The notes below the pieces were generated by a model. It did not search any database and had not been told where the DNA came from. It saw only the letters and a program-made list of their open reading frames with translations. Position numbers and translations under genes: made by a program. A DNA stretch of 64,000 bases from assembly GCA_038373885.1 (NCBI GenBank), contig JAWZYV010012252.1, forward strand, positions 806,001 through 870,000, in the 5' to 3' direction. Within the stretch, counting starts at the first letter, position 1. Each line of letters opens with the position of its first letter. Shown here piece after piece: positions 11,833 through 24,075 of this stretch. This DNA comes from Cheiracanthium punctorium (Eukaryota > Arthropoda > Arachnida > Araneae > Cheiracanthiidae).

Positions 11833-14800
11833 GCCAGTAATTTTGCTTTATACCATGTTAAGTATGAAAGTTCCTTGAAAATATGTAGTGTATATAAATC
11901 TAGAGGATAAATCTAATCGAATACAATAAATATAATATTCAAACTTTCATCATAAACTTATACATAGCTAAACAGCTGAAAAACTTGTTTAAACATAGTT
12001 TTTTTTTTAAATTTGGTTCAATGACACATTGCATTTAGGAGTGCCTATAATGTTACGACTAATAAATTGATTTTTCGACAAATATTTACACATAGACAGT
12101 GCACTTTCAACTATTCCTGTCTTTCTATATTTCAGTTTCCCTATTTCCTTCTCTCTCTCTCTCTCTCTCTTTCTCTCTATTTATATCTATTAATCTATTC
12201 ATCGTTCTTATATCTCAAAGTACTCTTTTAGTTTATATAAAGCTTTTACAAAAATTGCATACATATTACATTCAGCAATAATGAAAGAAAAAGTTTCGAT
12301 TCTAAATGAAATTTCTTAATTTTTTTCGAATGTGAATTTTATGTACTAAGTGAAATAAATCTATAACATTTGTGTTCACAAACATATTAAAACCAATAAT
12401 AAATCTTATTCTAGGATACAGATTGGTCATTTACTTGAAATTGCTTTTTTCTTTATTAGATAGACTTGCACATATACATTTTTTCCTCTACTTTACCTAT
12501 ATTTCTGTTCTCCTTTATCTGTTTACCCCTGTCTTCCTTCTCTCTATCATTTAATAACAAATTTATTTTGCGTAACATCTACACTTAAAACTAAATGAAA
12601 TTACCTGCTTAACAAATCGTGCACAAACAAAACATATGTAGAAGTTTAAGGAAAGGAAATGAAAGCTGAACGCATTGATAATAATATAGTCTAATTTAAA
12701 TGCTTAAGATTGCTTACGATATATTTTTGTGTATTTTGTGTAATCTAAAATGTGCTATTTAATTCAAGAATGCAATATTCTTTGGGTAAGATTTTAAAGT
12801 TTTATGCAGTTAGTCATTGTCGACATAAGCACTGTCTGGGGGCTCTTGGAATTAAAACAGGCAAGTAAATTATTTTCCTTACTAAAACTTGTCTATTCTA
12901 ATGAATCCATTTAAAATGAAAGAAAATAACGGTAAGCTATTTTAGTTATTTATTTAATATATCGTAAATATAATAGGTTGAAGTAAGTTATAAAATTTAA
13001 AATAACATGCATTTCCTTTGAGATAACCATCATCAATATTTTTAAGTTACTTGCATGAAATGTACTCTGAAAATTTTTCCATTAAATAACTAATTCATTT
13101 ATAGTACAGATCACCATCTTAATATAACATTTATATTTTAAAATGTATTGAATTCTGTACTAGATTATGTGTTAATTTGCATGTTGGCACTTTATTAAAT
13201 ATCTTTATTAACAAAAAGTTCTTAAATTATTGAAAAGTGTATTTCATGTGTTTATGCAATAATGTTGGAATCTTATTGATATTTTAATCATATCCAATGG
13301 GATTTTTCTTACATTCACATATTTATTTATTAAGTTAACGAATATCGTAATTCTCACTGTTCAAGCTATTAATGTATTCTTCATTATATCATAAAGGACT
13401 CAAAAAGAATAAACGATTTTATTATTGTAAAACTACATATTAATTTTTTTTTAATTTAAAGTTTTTTAGAACATATTAGCAGCTATGTTATCACAGTTAT
13501 GTTATCAAATAAATAGCTCTTCCCAACACAATAAATTAAAAAAAATAAACATTTTCTCTTAGCACATTCTCCCAGTAAAACAATACTGCTATATATGTTT
13601 AAAATCCCATAAGAAAGGAACAAATGAATTATTTTTATCCTTTGAAAGACAGTGTCAGCTTGCATACAAGCACATAGTTACTCGAAGTATAATATTCTTT
13701 CTAACAAGGTTTCATACTTCAGGGCATAAAAGAATAGGGGTAAGCTTTCGGCCAAGCTTTGAATCTCTCCCATTCTTTACTTATAAGAGTACATAAAACT
13801 CTTTAATTAAATTTGTTTCCCTATCTCCTTACTTTCTTAATTAATATGCGCCATGAATCGATGATTACCACAAAAGGATTATATGGTTACACAATTTGGC
13901 TTTCCTTTTCCTCACTTGGATGTTCATTAGCGGAGCGGAAGCTGTGATTTGAATTCTATTACCTACCAACTAAAGCAATTTATTTTATTCGCTCAATCAC
14001 GTGATTTCTTGAGTGCTGGTGCAGTGTTTTGCGTTGCATGGGATTAAGCGGATCTTTTAATTACGTGCCACGAGCAATGTTCACCAGCGCTTTTTCGGCA
14101 TTCATTAATTGTACTGCAAAATTATGAAACGAATAAGATTCACACAGAGATGTTTTGATTAAAAGGGGATGTCTTATCTATGTAGCTTACTTCCAACGAC
14201 GTTACATACATCGTGCCTAGCAAAAACAATTTTTGCAGGTAAACTATTGCTTTGACTTATTGATACCGTGTTGAAACAAAAGCTGACAAAATGATAAGAA
14301 AATCTATGACTAGAATACAAAAAAAAAGAGTAAGAGTTCAGTCAATACACTTTATGACGACTTTGTTAAAAGGATTCAAAACTTATATTTTCTAGATGAT
14401 AACGAATGCATTGAAAATACAAAATACTTATAATGGTGAACATTTCTGCACTTGAAGAGAGAGAGAGACAGAGATTTAAATGTAATTTTAAAAAGTTAGC
14501 AAAAATAAAGCAATAAAGTTACGAAAATACTGTTTTAATTTGCATTAATTCCATAATGATACACAGTCATACCAATGTTTTGTTAAATGCACAAAAATCG
14601 TGCTTGAAAAACATTTTGAATTCATACATACTTAGTTTATGAGCAGTTTGGACATCACATTGTACATGCAGTACAGTAAACAGCTTGTGACAGATGAAAG
14701 GATCTTTATTCAAGCTTTATAATATCCATGTTTAAATTCAAAACAACACTCTGCATTAACGAAGGCAATTTCTACGGAGTTTAAAGCCGATTTACCATGC

Positions 14801-15328
14801 ATTATTGAAATATATTATAGATTTGTGAAATAATAGATTATGCTTAGTATTTGAGCCTAAACGATCAATGAATTTAAAATGCGTATGAAATTATATGTAT
14901 GATCTTAGTCGATAGACATTAAATATACCGTTCGATCCAATATCCCATTTCTGTAAAGGTGTTATGAATGCCAATAACTTCTAAATATAAAGTTCAAGAT
15001 AACACGAAAGAAGAAATACTGAGATATCATCAAATGATCATAATAGTAATATTTGATGACCACTTTTTGAAAGCAGTAATTATTAATTCAATGTATTCTT
15101 GGACGAATCAATGGCCCCAGAGTTCGTCAAAAAAAAAAAAAAATAGAATTACTTTATGAATTCTTCGCACCTTTTTCAGAATATTGTTGCAATATGTCAA
15201 CACTCTTACTCACATTTAACGAAAAAATTACGGTGTATGTTCTTTAATTTAAGAAATTTTACTATTTCCTGAAGCATGGGCTGTTACATTCCTGAGAAAC
15301 TAAATGACTCTTTTTTCTCCTTCTGCAG
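11833..15328 (+). other. KChIP intron with probable GC-AG borders
   Basis: The intron runs from GC at 11833 to CTTCTGCAG at 15328. Apart from a (CT) microsatellite at 12151-12170, a GAGAGAGAGA run near 14456 and a 13-A run near 15131, nothing recognisable is seen. A GC-richer patch at about 13920-14100 shows no coding potential and could be regulatory, but this is only a composition impression. Confidence 0.6.
12149..12179 (+). repeat. (CT)n microsatellite
   Basis: Ten perfect CT dinucleotides at 12151-12170, followed by an imperfect CT-rich tail, inside the first visible KChIP intron. Confidence 0.95.
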
Positions 15329-15472
15329 GAATGTCCATCAGGCATGGTGCGTGAGGAAACTTTCAAAGGAATCTATGCCCAGTATTTCCCTAAGGGGGCC
15401 GACACAAGCCAATATGCTCATTATGTATTCAACACTTTCGATCAAGACCACACGGGAGCCATTACATTTACG
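15329..15472 (+). CDS. KChIP exon: EF-hand 1 and most of EF-hand 2
   Basis: The acceptor is TTCTGCAG and the donor ACG|GTAAGT is strong. The 48 codons, phase 0 at both ends, read [20 protein letters not shown] and on to [18 protein letters not shown]. The Cys-Pro pair disables EF-hand 1, as in all neuronal calcium sensors. The EF2 loop's last Asp comes from the next exon. Confidence 0.95.
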
Positions 15473-16055
15473 GTAAGTTATTTAACATTTTCCAACTACG
15501 CTGAAAGATATTTGTGATTGAGTGCTTTGCTTTTGTGCTTGCCCTAACTGAGGATTTTTCGCAAGCTTACACGTACTAGTCACATTTATTATGACACAGC
15601 ATACCTTCAGCGATAATTTATGCGTTTTCTTATAAGAGCACGATAGCTCACAATAGTAATATAATTCCAATACCTTGCGGTAAATGGCTGTTTAGTGATT
15701 CTTTTTTCTGTTTCAGAAGAATTACTCATAAATATGATGAATAGCTTCCAAAGTAGTCAAACAATAGTTACCGATTTGCTTAAATGCCTATCTGTACGTC
15801 TGTGTACTTGCGCCTTTATTTTTCAGAAATTTAACTATGTTATGGACGTTTACTATAGAATGTTCCCTAGTGAAAACGATGTCCATAACAATGAATCACT
15901 TTAACAGGAGTTAATCATTGATATGTTTGCTCCCTATAGATTGCAATTAATCAAAAGTTTCGCTCTTTATATATCTTCTTATAATATTCTTGATGGCTGT
16001 TATTATTATTATAGTTAAAGCTTTTGTTCATGTTCTATATACATACACAACTACA

Positions 16056-16412
16056 TAGGGTGAATCTGAAAAAGGGGTCAAAACTTGGGGGGGGAGATGT
16101 GTACTTAATCCTATACCAATGTAGGGTCGGAAACATCTTCTTCATGCGGCTCTTAATAACCATCTCGGAATAATAGTGATCTTTCCCACCATGGTTCGTG
16201 CGTCTTTCGCAGAAAGTACTTAACTAAAATTAAATATTAACGTGGCTAAGTATTAAAGTTGGGATTATATATTGATTATTAAATTATTATTAAAGTACTT
16301 ATTAAAATGTAAACCAAAACGACGGGGTTATGACACCAAATTGTAACATAATTCTTAATTATGTGCCCAACCCATCCCTAGAAGTTTCGCCCACTTTTTT
16401 AGATTCACCCTG
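16056..16412 (+). mobile_element. Mariner-like MITE family B, copy 1
   Basis: The ends are inverted: TAGGGTGAATCTGAAAA on the left and, inverted, CAGGGTGAATCTAAAAA on the right. The interior 'GTAGGGTCGGAAACATC...TTAATAACCATCTCGG' is clearly related to the element at 53668-54110, which gives an independent definition of the boundaries. Both flanking dinucleotides are CA rather than TA, so a Tc1/mariner origin is an inference from the CAGGGTG ends. No protein is encoded. Confidence 0.75.
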
Positions 16413-17124
16413 CATATGCGTTCGTTCTTCTCAGTTCTTCATTTCAGCAATACATCGGGTACTAAATGATCGATAGTAAATATTTTTATAATTATCGATC
16501 ACCGTAAACAATCGAAGGTTAATTTCCTTTTTGCATGCGAAAAAAAAATAAAGACAATGGTAAAGTTTTTTACGGAATGATTTTCCAGGCAATGCAAATT
16601 ACAAAATTTTGCATCAAATAACTTTTGAGAGCAAACACACGAAACGATCGAAATATAAACATTACTTTTTCCCTTCGAATGTTTATAGAAACACATTAAC
16701 TGTGCCTTTGTGCGTCAGCTGCACTTCGCAAAAATGTTTCTTTTTTTATCTCTCGAAAGGCTCTAATTTTTTTTTCTTTTTTAGTTCAAAACGACCGTGG
16801 ACATTTGAAAAAAAGCATTTCAGTGTTTGTTCATACCTTAAAGAAATTATCATTTTTATACTGTATAATGTAACTTTCCAATACGAGATTTTAGTCATTT
16901 GATCGATATTTATGCATGGTAAATTCCACAAAGTGTACTTACGAACAGGGCAACATGCCTTTTATATTCATAAAGAGAGCAATAGAAAATCCTATCTCAT
17001 GTATGAAATATCAAAGCAAGATAATTATCCATATAATTACAGATATAAATATCTTAATGTCAGTAGTACAGCTCGTAAAATTAAGTAACATGGATAAATT
17101 GTATTTTCGTTTTGTCATCCAATT

Positions 17125-17345
17125 TGTTGTAGTGGCTAACGGGCAATTTCATCACACTTTGGTCCTGGTTTGATTCCCGGCTTCGGCTTGGGTGTTAACT
17201 TGTCCGTCCCTTCATAAGAGGGCAAATTGGTCTCCTACTGAGTTCTTTCATAATAAAATGTTGCGTCTTTGTTATGGGGAATGCCTGATTGGTTAAGGTA
17301 GTCCCTATCCTTAACAAAAAAAATCTGTTGCCAAAACAGATTTTT
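17125..17345 (+). repeat. tRNA-derived SINE, copy S1
   Basis: The head contains an RNA polymerase III A box-like TAGTGGCTAAC (17130-17140) and a B box-like GGTTTGATTCC (17167-17177), one base from the consensus. It continues 'GGGTGTTAACTTG', as in the SINE at 36391. The whole head does not fold into an intact tRNA, so it is a SINE and not a tRNA gene. Confidence 0.7.
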
Positions 17346-17950
17346 CGCAATCCTAGAATAGGTGGTTGCGTAATGTATAGTTAATTATTCTCACTTAGTA
17401 TATTGTTTATATTATTCATAAAGGTAAAAGCTTCTTTCACGCTTTAAAGTTAAAATAATTTTTCAGTCACTAAGAAAAGTTTGACCTACGTCCCAGTTAA
17501 ATAATTCACAGCAGTCAATACCGGTTAACTGGGCTCAGACTCTTATTCGGGCTGAATCCTAAGGAACCGAAGTAAATTCAACTGCAAATTCTTAATACTT
17601 TTCGTTTATCCACACCTAAATTCCTCTTAATCGGACCACAAAAACGCGAGAGTGCTGACAAAAAGTGGTCATAAATCGTCCGCGGACTGGGCCAAAAGTC
17701 AATCTTTGTTTAAGTACAAACACTTAACAGAATGGACGTATAAATCAAACTGGAAAGCTCTTCAGATATTGTATGAAATTTGATAAGAATTTTTACATTC
17801 TGCTTCAAATGCTGAGTATCCTGTAGACTTTTTCTGCGAATTTGTTTGTAAATCTATTTTTCAATGAAAAATTTCGTAAGCAGCAACAGTTATTGTCCGT
17901 AAATTCACCAGAAATACGCCGCATAATAAAGGACACTTTAACACATTATA

Positions 17951-18456
17951 CAGGGTGAGCATAAAGTCTTGCCTTGATTATAAAGATTTAATACAGAATA
18001 ACCGTTTGACATTTCCGTTACATACACTGGGATTTGATAGTGCGTGATTTCCTGGATGAAACATTTCCGAATCAATGGATTGGAAGGGATGGTCCAGCAC
18101 CCTGGCCACCCCGCTCTCTAGACACTACACCACTTGACTTTATTTTATGGGGCTATATCAAGGACAGAGTCTACGCCACACCTGTTGCTGACGTCGACGA
18201 GCTGAAGACTAGGATACAAGCAGTTGTGGGTACTGTGACAGAAGACATGTTACAAAACATCTGACGGGAAGTGGAATACCGCTTAGACATTCTCCGAGCT
18301 ACCAAGGGGGCACACGTTGAAGTTTGCTAACCTAAGTGGTCTTAAATAAAACTTGTAACACTAACCTATGTAACGGGGGAAAAATTACATTATTATGTCA
18401 AACGGTGATTCCGTATTAAATCTTTATAATCAGGGCAAGACTTTATGCTCACCCTG
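17951..18456 (+). mobile_element. Tc1/mariner-type element with ~62-bp TIRs
   Basis: The 506-bp element starts CAGGGTGAGCATAAAGTC and ends with the inverse. The inverted repeats continue for about 62 bp with only three mismatches, down to CCGTTTGACAT. It is flanked by TA on both sides (17949-17950 and 18457-18458). A fragment of a transposase gene survives inside. The near-identity of the ends suggests fairly recent activity. Confidence 0.9.
18034..18330 (+). pseudogene. Mariner-related transposase C-terminal fragment
   Basis: The frame reads FLDETFPNQWIGRDGPAPWP, then SLDTTPLDFILWGYIKDRVY. This is the C-terminal part of a widespread arthropod mariner-related transposase, in which 'TPLDFxLWG' carries the third catalytic residue. 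A stop at 18262-18264 interrupts it, but the same frame continues with recognisable residues (REVEYRLDILRATKG). The N-terminal two thirds of the gene are absent, so the element is a deletion derivative. A related, more decayed piece lies at 36165-36385. Confidence 0.8.
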
Positions 18457-18555
18457 TATATAACATGTTTAGTATTGTAACCTTGGATCATGTTCTTGGA
18501 CCAGCCGGTAATTAGGACCACCCCATGTTGTCCAACTAACCGGAATGGACTATAC

Positions 18556-18997
18556 CAAAGATTCCCAAACTGGGTGCCGCGGCACCCTAGGGTGCCACGA
18601 GCGTATGTCAGGGGTGCCGTGGAGATAATCAAGAAAAGTGTTTTGATGGAGTATAATCAATTAATTTCCTCTGAACCGGTATCCCCAAGAAAGTGAGCCA
18701 AACCGATCATTAAGTGGGCTCAAACAAAAATATTTCTGTCAAGTTCAAGACTGTCCTGTAGCCTCTCTTTTATAGGAACTCCCTGAAATGGGGGTATTGT
18801 CAAAATTCTATATCCCTTTCCCAAGAGAGTACTTTCTTGATAGTTAGCCCTATAAACAAATAAACAAAAAATAACGAAAAAGCATCCAAACTGCTTCATT
18901 CTAACCTTCATATTCATATTGCTTTAATGGAAATCTGCCGCGAAATGCTTTTAGCCTGATAAGGGTGCCGCGGGTAAAAAAAGTTTGGGAACCCCTG
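18556..18997 (-). mobile_element. hAT-type MITE, copy 2, inverted, perfect 8-bp TSD
   Basis: The same element as at 9816-10301, but in the opposite orientation and 442 bp long. Its ends are CAAAGATTCCCAAACT and, inverted, CAGGGGTTCCCAAACT. The 8-bp duplication GACTATAC is perfect on both sides (18548-18555 and 18998-19005). It has one instead of three of the 30-bp internal units. Confidence 0.92.
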
Positions 18998-19600
18998 GAC
19001 TATACTATATTCAGGCGACCAGTAGCTGAAAAAATGATCAGAAAGGGGTATTTTGACTGCGTAGACTATCCAGTAGAGTATATTTTGTTCCAAAATTGGA
19101 CTGTCTTACAACAGTTTCGAAATGGAAACCATCGAAAGGAAAAGAAAATTTTTGCTGATTTCTTTTCAGATACCTTGTTTGTAATGATCCAAATGCATCA
19201 TATCCAGAATGTTTTGCTAATACTTATTATGAAAACTCATATTTGTCGGACTTCGCAGCTGGCGTAGATAACTTAGGAAATACGCAACATACGTTTACTA
19301 AGCTTCTTCTTTCAGAAATAAGATTTTTACCTGTATAAAAGTATAATTAAATATTCTAAGAATTATGTTTCGCAGACTTAATTTTTAGTAAAAAATTACA
19401 GTAAAATCTCTTTGAAAAGTTAGTTATAGAAAACTTCTGATCGCTAGTAAGAATTTACCTATTACGTCGTAGTTGAAAATTTAAGTATTATAGGAGTACA
19501 TTTTGGCTATGTTTTATAGAAAAATAAAGCTTTTATATAAGTATTTAGACTTTTATTTCTGAAAGCTAAATTGTTTTCTAATATAAGTAGCATAATTTTC

Positions 19601-19620
19601 ATTTATTTATTTATTTATTT
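19601..19620 (+). repeat. (ATTT)5 microsatellite
   Basis: Five perfect ATTT units in the large KChIP intron. Confidence 0.9.
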
Positions 19621-20978
19621 GGTAGTGTGGTGGACATCATGAAAACAAGAATTTAATTGGCCATTATGACATAAAATAAAGAAAATCACTATATAATTCA
19701 CAACTTGAAAATTACTCACATATATTTTATTTAAAAAAACTCTTCTATACATATCATCTTGCTTATAAACTTTTAAAATATATTTACGCTCATCAAACTT
19801 TCCCCATTAATGCGACACGGGCTCTGTAATGAAATACTTTGGCTACACACAGTTCGGTAATTGGATACCGCCCTCGAGCATCGCACATATGTCGGCGAAA
19901 AATATTCGAACCAAGTTTGTCCACAGAATATTTGTTAGGCTGTACATAAATAATGAACGAATTCTTTGGCCGAGAATCAAAATATTCGAAAATCGCCATG
20001 GTGATGCACATTTATAGCGGTTGTGAATGGCACGCGAACTTGCCTTTGTACTGTTATAAAGAACAACAACTACGATACAGGTAATTCTTAGTCAGAAAAA
20101 AATAGGATATAATAGTGCTAATTAAATTAAAGCACACAAAAGGCGATTTAATAGATTTATATGCAGTTTTAGTATAACTAAGTTGGAATGAAGCAAAACG
20201 CCTGTCTGCTGAAACAAGGCAGTTAAAATTGTAAAATTGATTATCAATACAAAGAGTAATGATCCTGGAGGTAGGATTGTTCAATGGGGATATTTTTTCT
20301 TTTTTTTTCATAAAAATTATCCCCTATAAATCCCTATTATTCTTTTTATGTTTAAGAAATATTGCCAAAATTTCGTAATCCACTGAGTTTTACGGTTTCG
20401 AACTCCATTACGTATCTACAGAGAATTTGCCTTACAATATGTTTCCAACTATACACATGTATATTTTAAGTAAAAGTGATTTGCTTGTGTAAATATACAT
20501 CTACAGCCATCTTTACAGACCGCTGAGGCGTACTACATATGGTTCCTTCAAATTCTTGGTACTGATATTTAGTTTACGTTTAAAAATAGCGCATTGTTTG
20601 GTATGTTAATGTACATTTAGAAAAATACCAATTTTTGTTACATATTGCTTTAAAAATTCTTCTTCCGATAAACTAAACATTATATTGGATTAAGGAAAAT
20701 CTTCTGGACCACAAATAAAAAACAAAATTAAAACTTGTTTACTACACTAAGTACGTAACTAAACTAAATTAAGTACGTTACTAAACTAAGTAATAAGTAA
20801 AAAAAAAAAAAAAGAAGAAAAAAAAGAAAAAAGAAATTCATTTTCTTCCAACAACACAGAAGTGTTACATCAAGTCTTAGACGGGGTATTGCCGAAAGTA
20901 ATCCCACAACACTTATGAAGGGGCACCCACTGGGCGCCCATCATTATACAAGTACATCACAGACGCCCAAGCTGAAGC

Positions 20979-21408
20979 ACCACCTCCTAGCTATAGAAGG
21001 CCTGAGAACAGAAGCTTTTACATCATCACTAGACCTTCTAAGATGACGTCATCACAGTTTTTAGTTCATAAAATAAAACTATTTAGAATTTCTGGTGGTT
21101 GATACAAATTTTAGAAAATATTTTAAGTTGTAGATAAAAATGAAAATACTTTTCTGATAAAAAATTATTTATTATGATCTATTTCTATATCATGTTATAT
21201 AATTAGCGATAGTTAAAATATCCTGTTTGTCGTAAAATTAAATTTTCTATTTTAAATCATTAAAAAGCTTTATGCGGTAGTAAATTCACCACAAACTTTG
21301 AATAGTTTTACTTGTGTATGTAAATAAATGTGTGATGACGTCATTTTAGTGGACCTACTGATGACGTAAAAGTTTCTGTTCTCAGGCCTTCTATATCTAG
21401 GAGGTGGT
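20979..21408. mobile_element. MITE with ~75-bp TIRs containing TGACGTCA
   Basis: The left end ACCACCTCCTAGCTATAGAAGG is mirrored by CCTTCTATATCTAGGAGGTGGT on the right. The arms can be followed inward for about 75 bp, past CTGAGAACAGAAGCTTTTAC, to a TGACGTCA octamer in each (21044-21051 and 21336-21343). The middle is AT-rich without coding potential. Target duplications are not clear, so the superfamily is open (hAT or Mutator would be candidates). Confidence 0.82.
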
Positions 21409-22467
21409 CTTCTAGGAGGTCCATCTCTTTCACATTAGAAAAATATCAGGAATAATCCCTAATCAATGCTGAAAAAGAGATACAAGGAGAGAAATCTAAT
21501 TTATAAAAAAAAGTTGTGTCAATAATTAGACAGACAATGAGGCTTAAAGTACTTTTAAAGTGTTAGCCAACACCTTCAGCAATAAAAAAAAATTAAAGCT
21601 ACAATGCTTTTTAATAAAATCGTAATCCATGATTCAAAAATAAAGAATTAAAATACAAGCCCTCAAGAATTCAAGAAAAAACAAAAACATCTTGGAATAT
21701 ATGAAATTATGTTAAGAACCTCATTAAATAAAAATCACAAACAAAAAACCTGAATGTAAGTTTTTAAAAAGTCGTAATGTAAATTAAAATAATTCAATCA
21801 GTGAAATAAACTTGAAATCCAACATTATACTAAATACACACACAGTGGTTAAATGTTTTTTTAAGTGTAAAATTTTTAAAATATCCACACTACAACTAAA
21901 TAACTGCAAACAAAAAATGCAATGAATTATTTAAATTCTTTTTTTTATTAATTAATTAAATCTCATGCATCTAGTTGTAACTTAAGTCATTTATTAATAT
22001 TTAGAGTACATACCATTATTCAAGAAATGATATTCATAATTTTTCAAAAAATATTTTCTTTTACTTTTATGGGAAAAAAATTCTACTGAATAAATATTGA
22101 ATAATTGCATTATGCGAATCATTTCAGTTTATAATAATTTTAATTAAATCAAACTTTATAGACACACATTGAAAACAGCCTAGAGATTTTTTTTTTAATT
22201 TTCTGTAAAATCGTCTATGAAAAGTGTTCTTAGCGTGTCATATAAGTCCACTTATATAATAACAGATATCAGCACCAGTGGAAAATAAGGTTTAAAATAA
22301 GATTCGTAATGCACTCGTAATTTAAATCGTATATTCTTTATTGCGTATCATCTAAAACTACTTCAAGCTGCCTATATGTTTATTTCGCTGGTATTTCATC
22401 TCATGATAATCAATCATTTTAATACATAAGTATTTTGCCGTACAGACTCTCCAGTTTACAAATTCGG

Positions 22468-22642
22468 TGGGCAGGCATGACGTCAGTGAGCTTAGCAATC
22501 AGGGATCTCTATTCCGGGTTCTGGGTTCAGAAGGGAAATGCAGTTCCGAATTAATGTAAGGTTTGTAATATGCAGCTGGGAATCGAACATGGACCCAAGG
22601 TGCGGTAGAATCCATCGTTAGCCACTACACCGTTGGGACGAC
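22468..22642 (-). repeat. tRNA-derived SINE, copy S2
   Basis: Read on the minus strand it begins GTCCCAACGGTGTAGTGGCTAA and has a B box GTTCGATTCCC (22578-22588 inverted). The distance between boxes and the start 'GTGTAGTGGCTAA' match S1 and S5. The body is shorter and diverged. Confidence 0.7.
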
Positions 22643-24075
22643 AAACGAATAATTAATTTAAAACTATATACACAAATATCTTCTTGTTCCTATGAAACAT
22701 TTTTTTAGTTTTCTATAAATGTAATTTTGATTTTAATTCGTATAAAAAGAAATTACAGTGAACTTGTAAATCAACAGTTTGCACCAACTTGTTCAGGACT
22801 AAAATACAAAATAGAGTAGCACAAATTCTTAAATTAATATATAATTTATATATACATAGTTATTCCTTCTGTTAAAGTCGTATAAATTATTAATCAATAC
22901 TTTTCACGAAACAATGAATTTCTCTTTATTTACACACGTTTATTAAACTGATTAAAGCGCTAGACTATATTTAAAATATCACCGAATGTAAATACACGTC
23001 TAGCTTCTTCAGTGGATTTGTTTAAATGCCTGATGAATGCATTAAGCATTATTGTGAGCTGAAGCGTAAATTCGAACATTCCAAACATTATCCCTTAATT
23101 ACCTTTGTTACTCTGTTGTATTTACTGAAAAGGAAGCAGAAATGTAATTAGATATCAAATGAGAATTTTTCAATTAATTTACTCATTGATTTGTTCGATG
23201 CGTAGTCACTCTGCTGTAAATCATTTGCATTCGTTGCTTTGCGAGACTGTGGTTGTTAGGAAAATTATTTCGCTGGAGCTATTTAAGTTATCAACTGTCT
23301 TCCTATTCAAGTAATATATTTTTGTAAGTTTAATCTAAAATTAGAAGTACATTTCATAGTCTAAAGATTCTAGTATAAATGTATATGCATTTGTACTTAA
23401 TATTTGATGGGGGAAAGATGTTTATGTAAAAAGTAACGTTAAAGTAAGGATATAAAAAGGTTTTCAAAAGTCGCTTGTTTGCGCTAGTTATGACTTTGAA
23501 AGATGCGTTTATCTAACAGGGAGCTTGGCTAGCGGAAAAAAAATGATTATTAGAAAAACGCTTGGCGGAAAAAAATGACAGTTTTTAACCGTGTTAGACC
23601 CGACGTAAATATCACATCTCAAATTGAAGAGCGACTGCATAACTGTTTTTAAAAAAACCTATTACCACTTAAAAGCTACTCGTGGAAAGCCAATTTTCAA
23701 ATGATTTTTCGAATAAAAGCCTTATTCCTAATCACTGTTTCTGTAGTAAAAAGTTGTTATGTCCCATAAACGAAGATTGTCAAGAAACTTTTAAAGATGA
23801 ATGAATGTCCTACAAGTGTTTTTCCGACTACGTGAATTTTTAAAAAATATATATTCACAAATTCAATTGAGGATATTTCAATCACATTCAAATATTCTTT
23901 TGTTTAACGGCAAACAAAAATAAAATATGTACGCCAGTGCGTAGGATTTACACATACACATGGGTTAAAATCATTTTATTGAAAATATTAACTCATAGAG
24001 TTAATACTTTGTTCAGTTCAGAACTACAAAAATCCTATAGAATCGTTTTAACAGTGGAAACAAAAAGGTAACTAA

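Noticed and set aside
11837..11860. Alternative KChIP donors CCA|GTAATT (11837) and CAT|GTTAAG (11857)
   Set aside because: The first shifts the frame into a stop in the next exon. The second keeps frame but inserts eight residues between YRGFKQ and ECPSG and is a weak donor. The GC donor preserves the family junction.
16499..17173. Cluster of 61-97 codon open frames on both strands
   Set aside because: They overlap one another, are rich in Phe/Lys/Ile from poly-T/A runs, and run into a SINE.
17130..17180. Possible tRNA genes at SINE heads (17.1, 22.6, 24.3, 28.8, 36.4 kb)
   Set aside because: A and B boxes are present, but I could not pair an acceptor stem or an intact anticodon arm, and shared non-tRNA bodies follow. 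These are SINEs.
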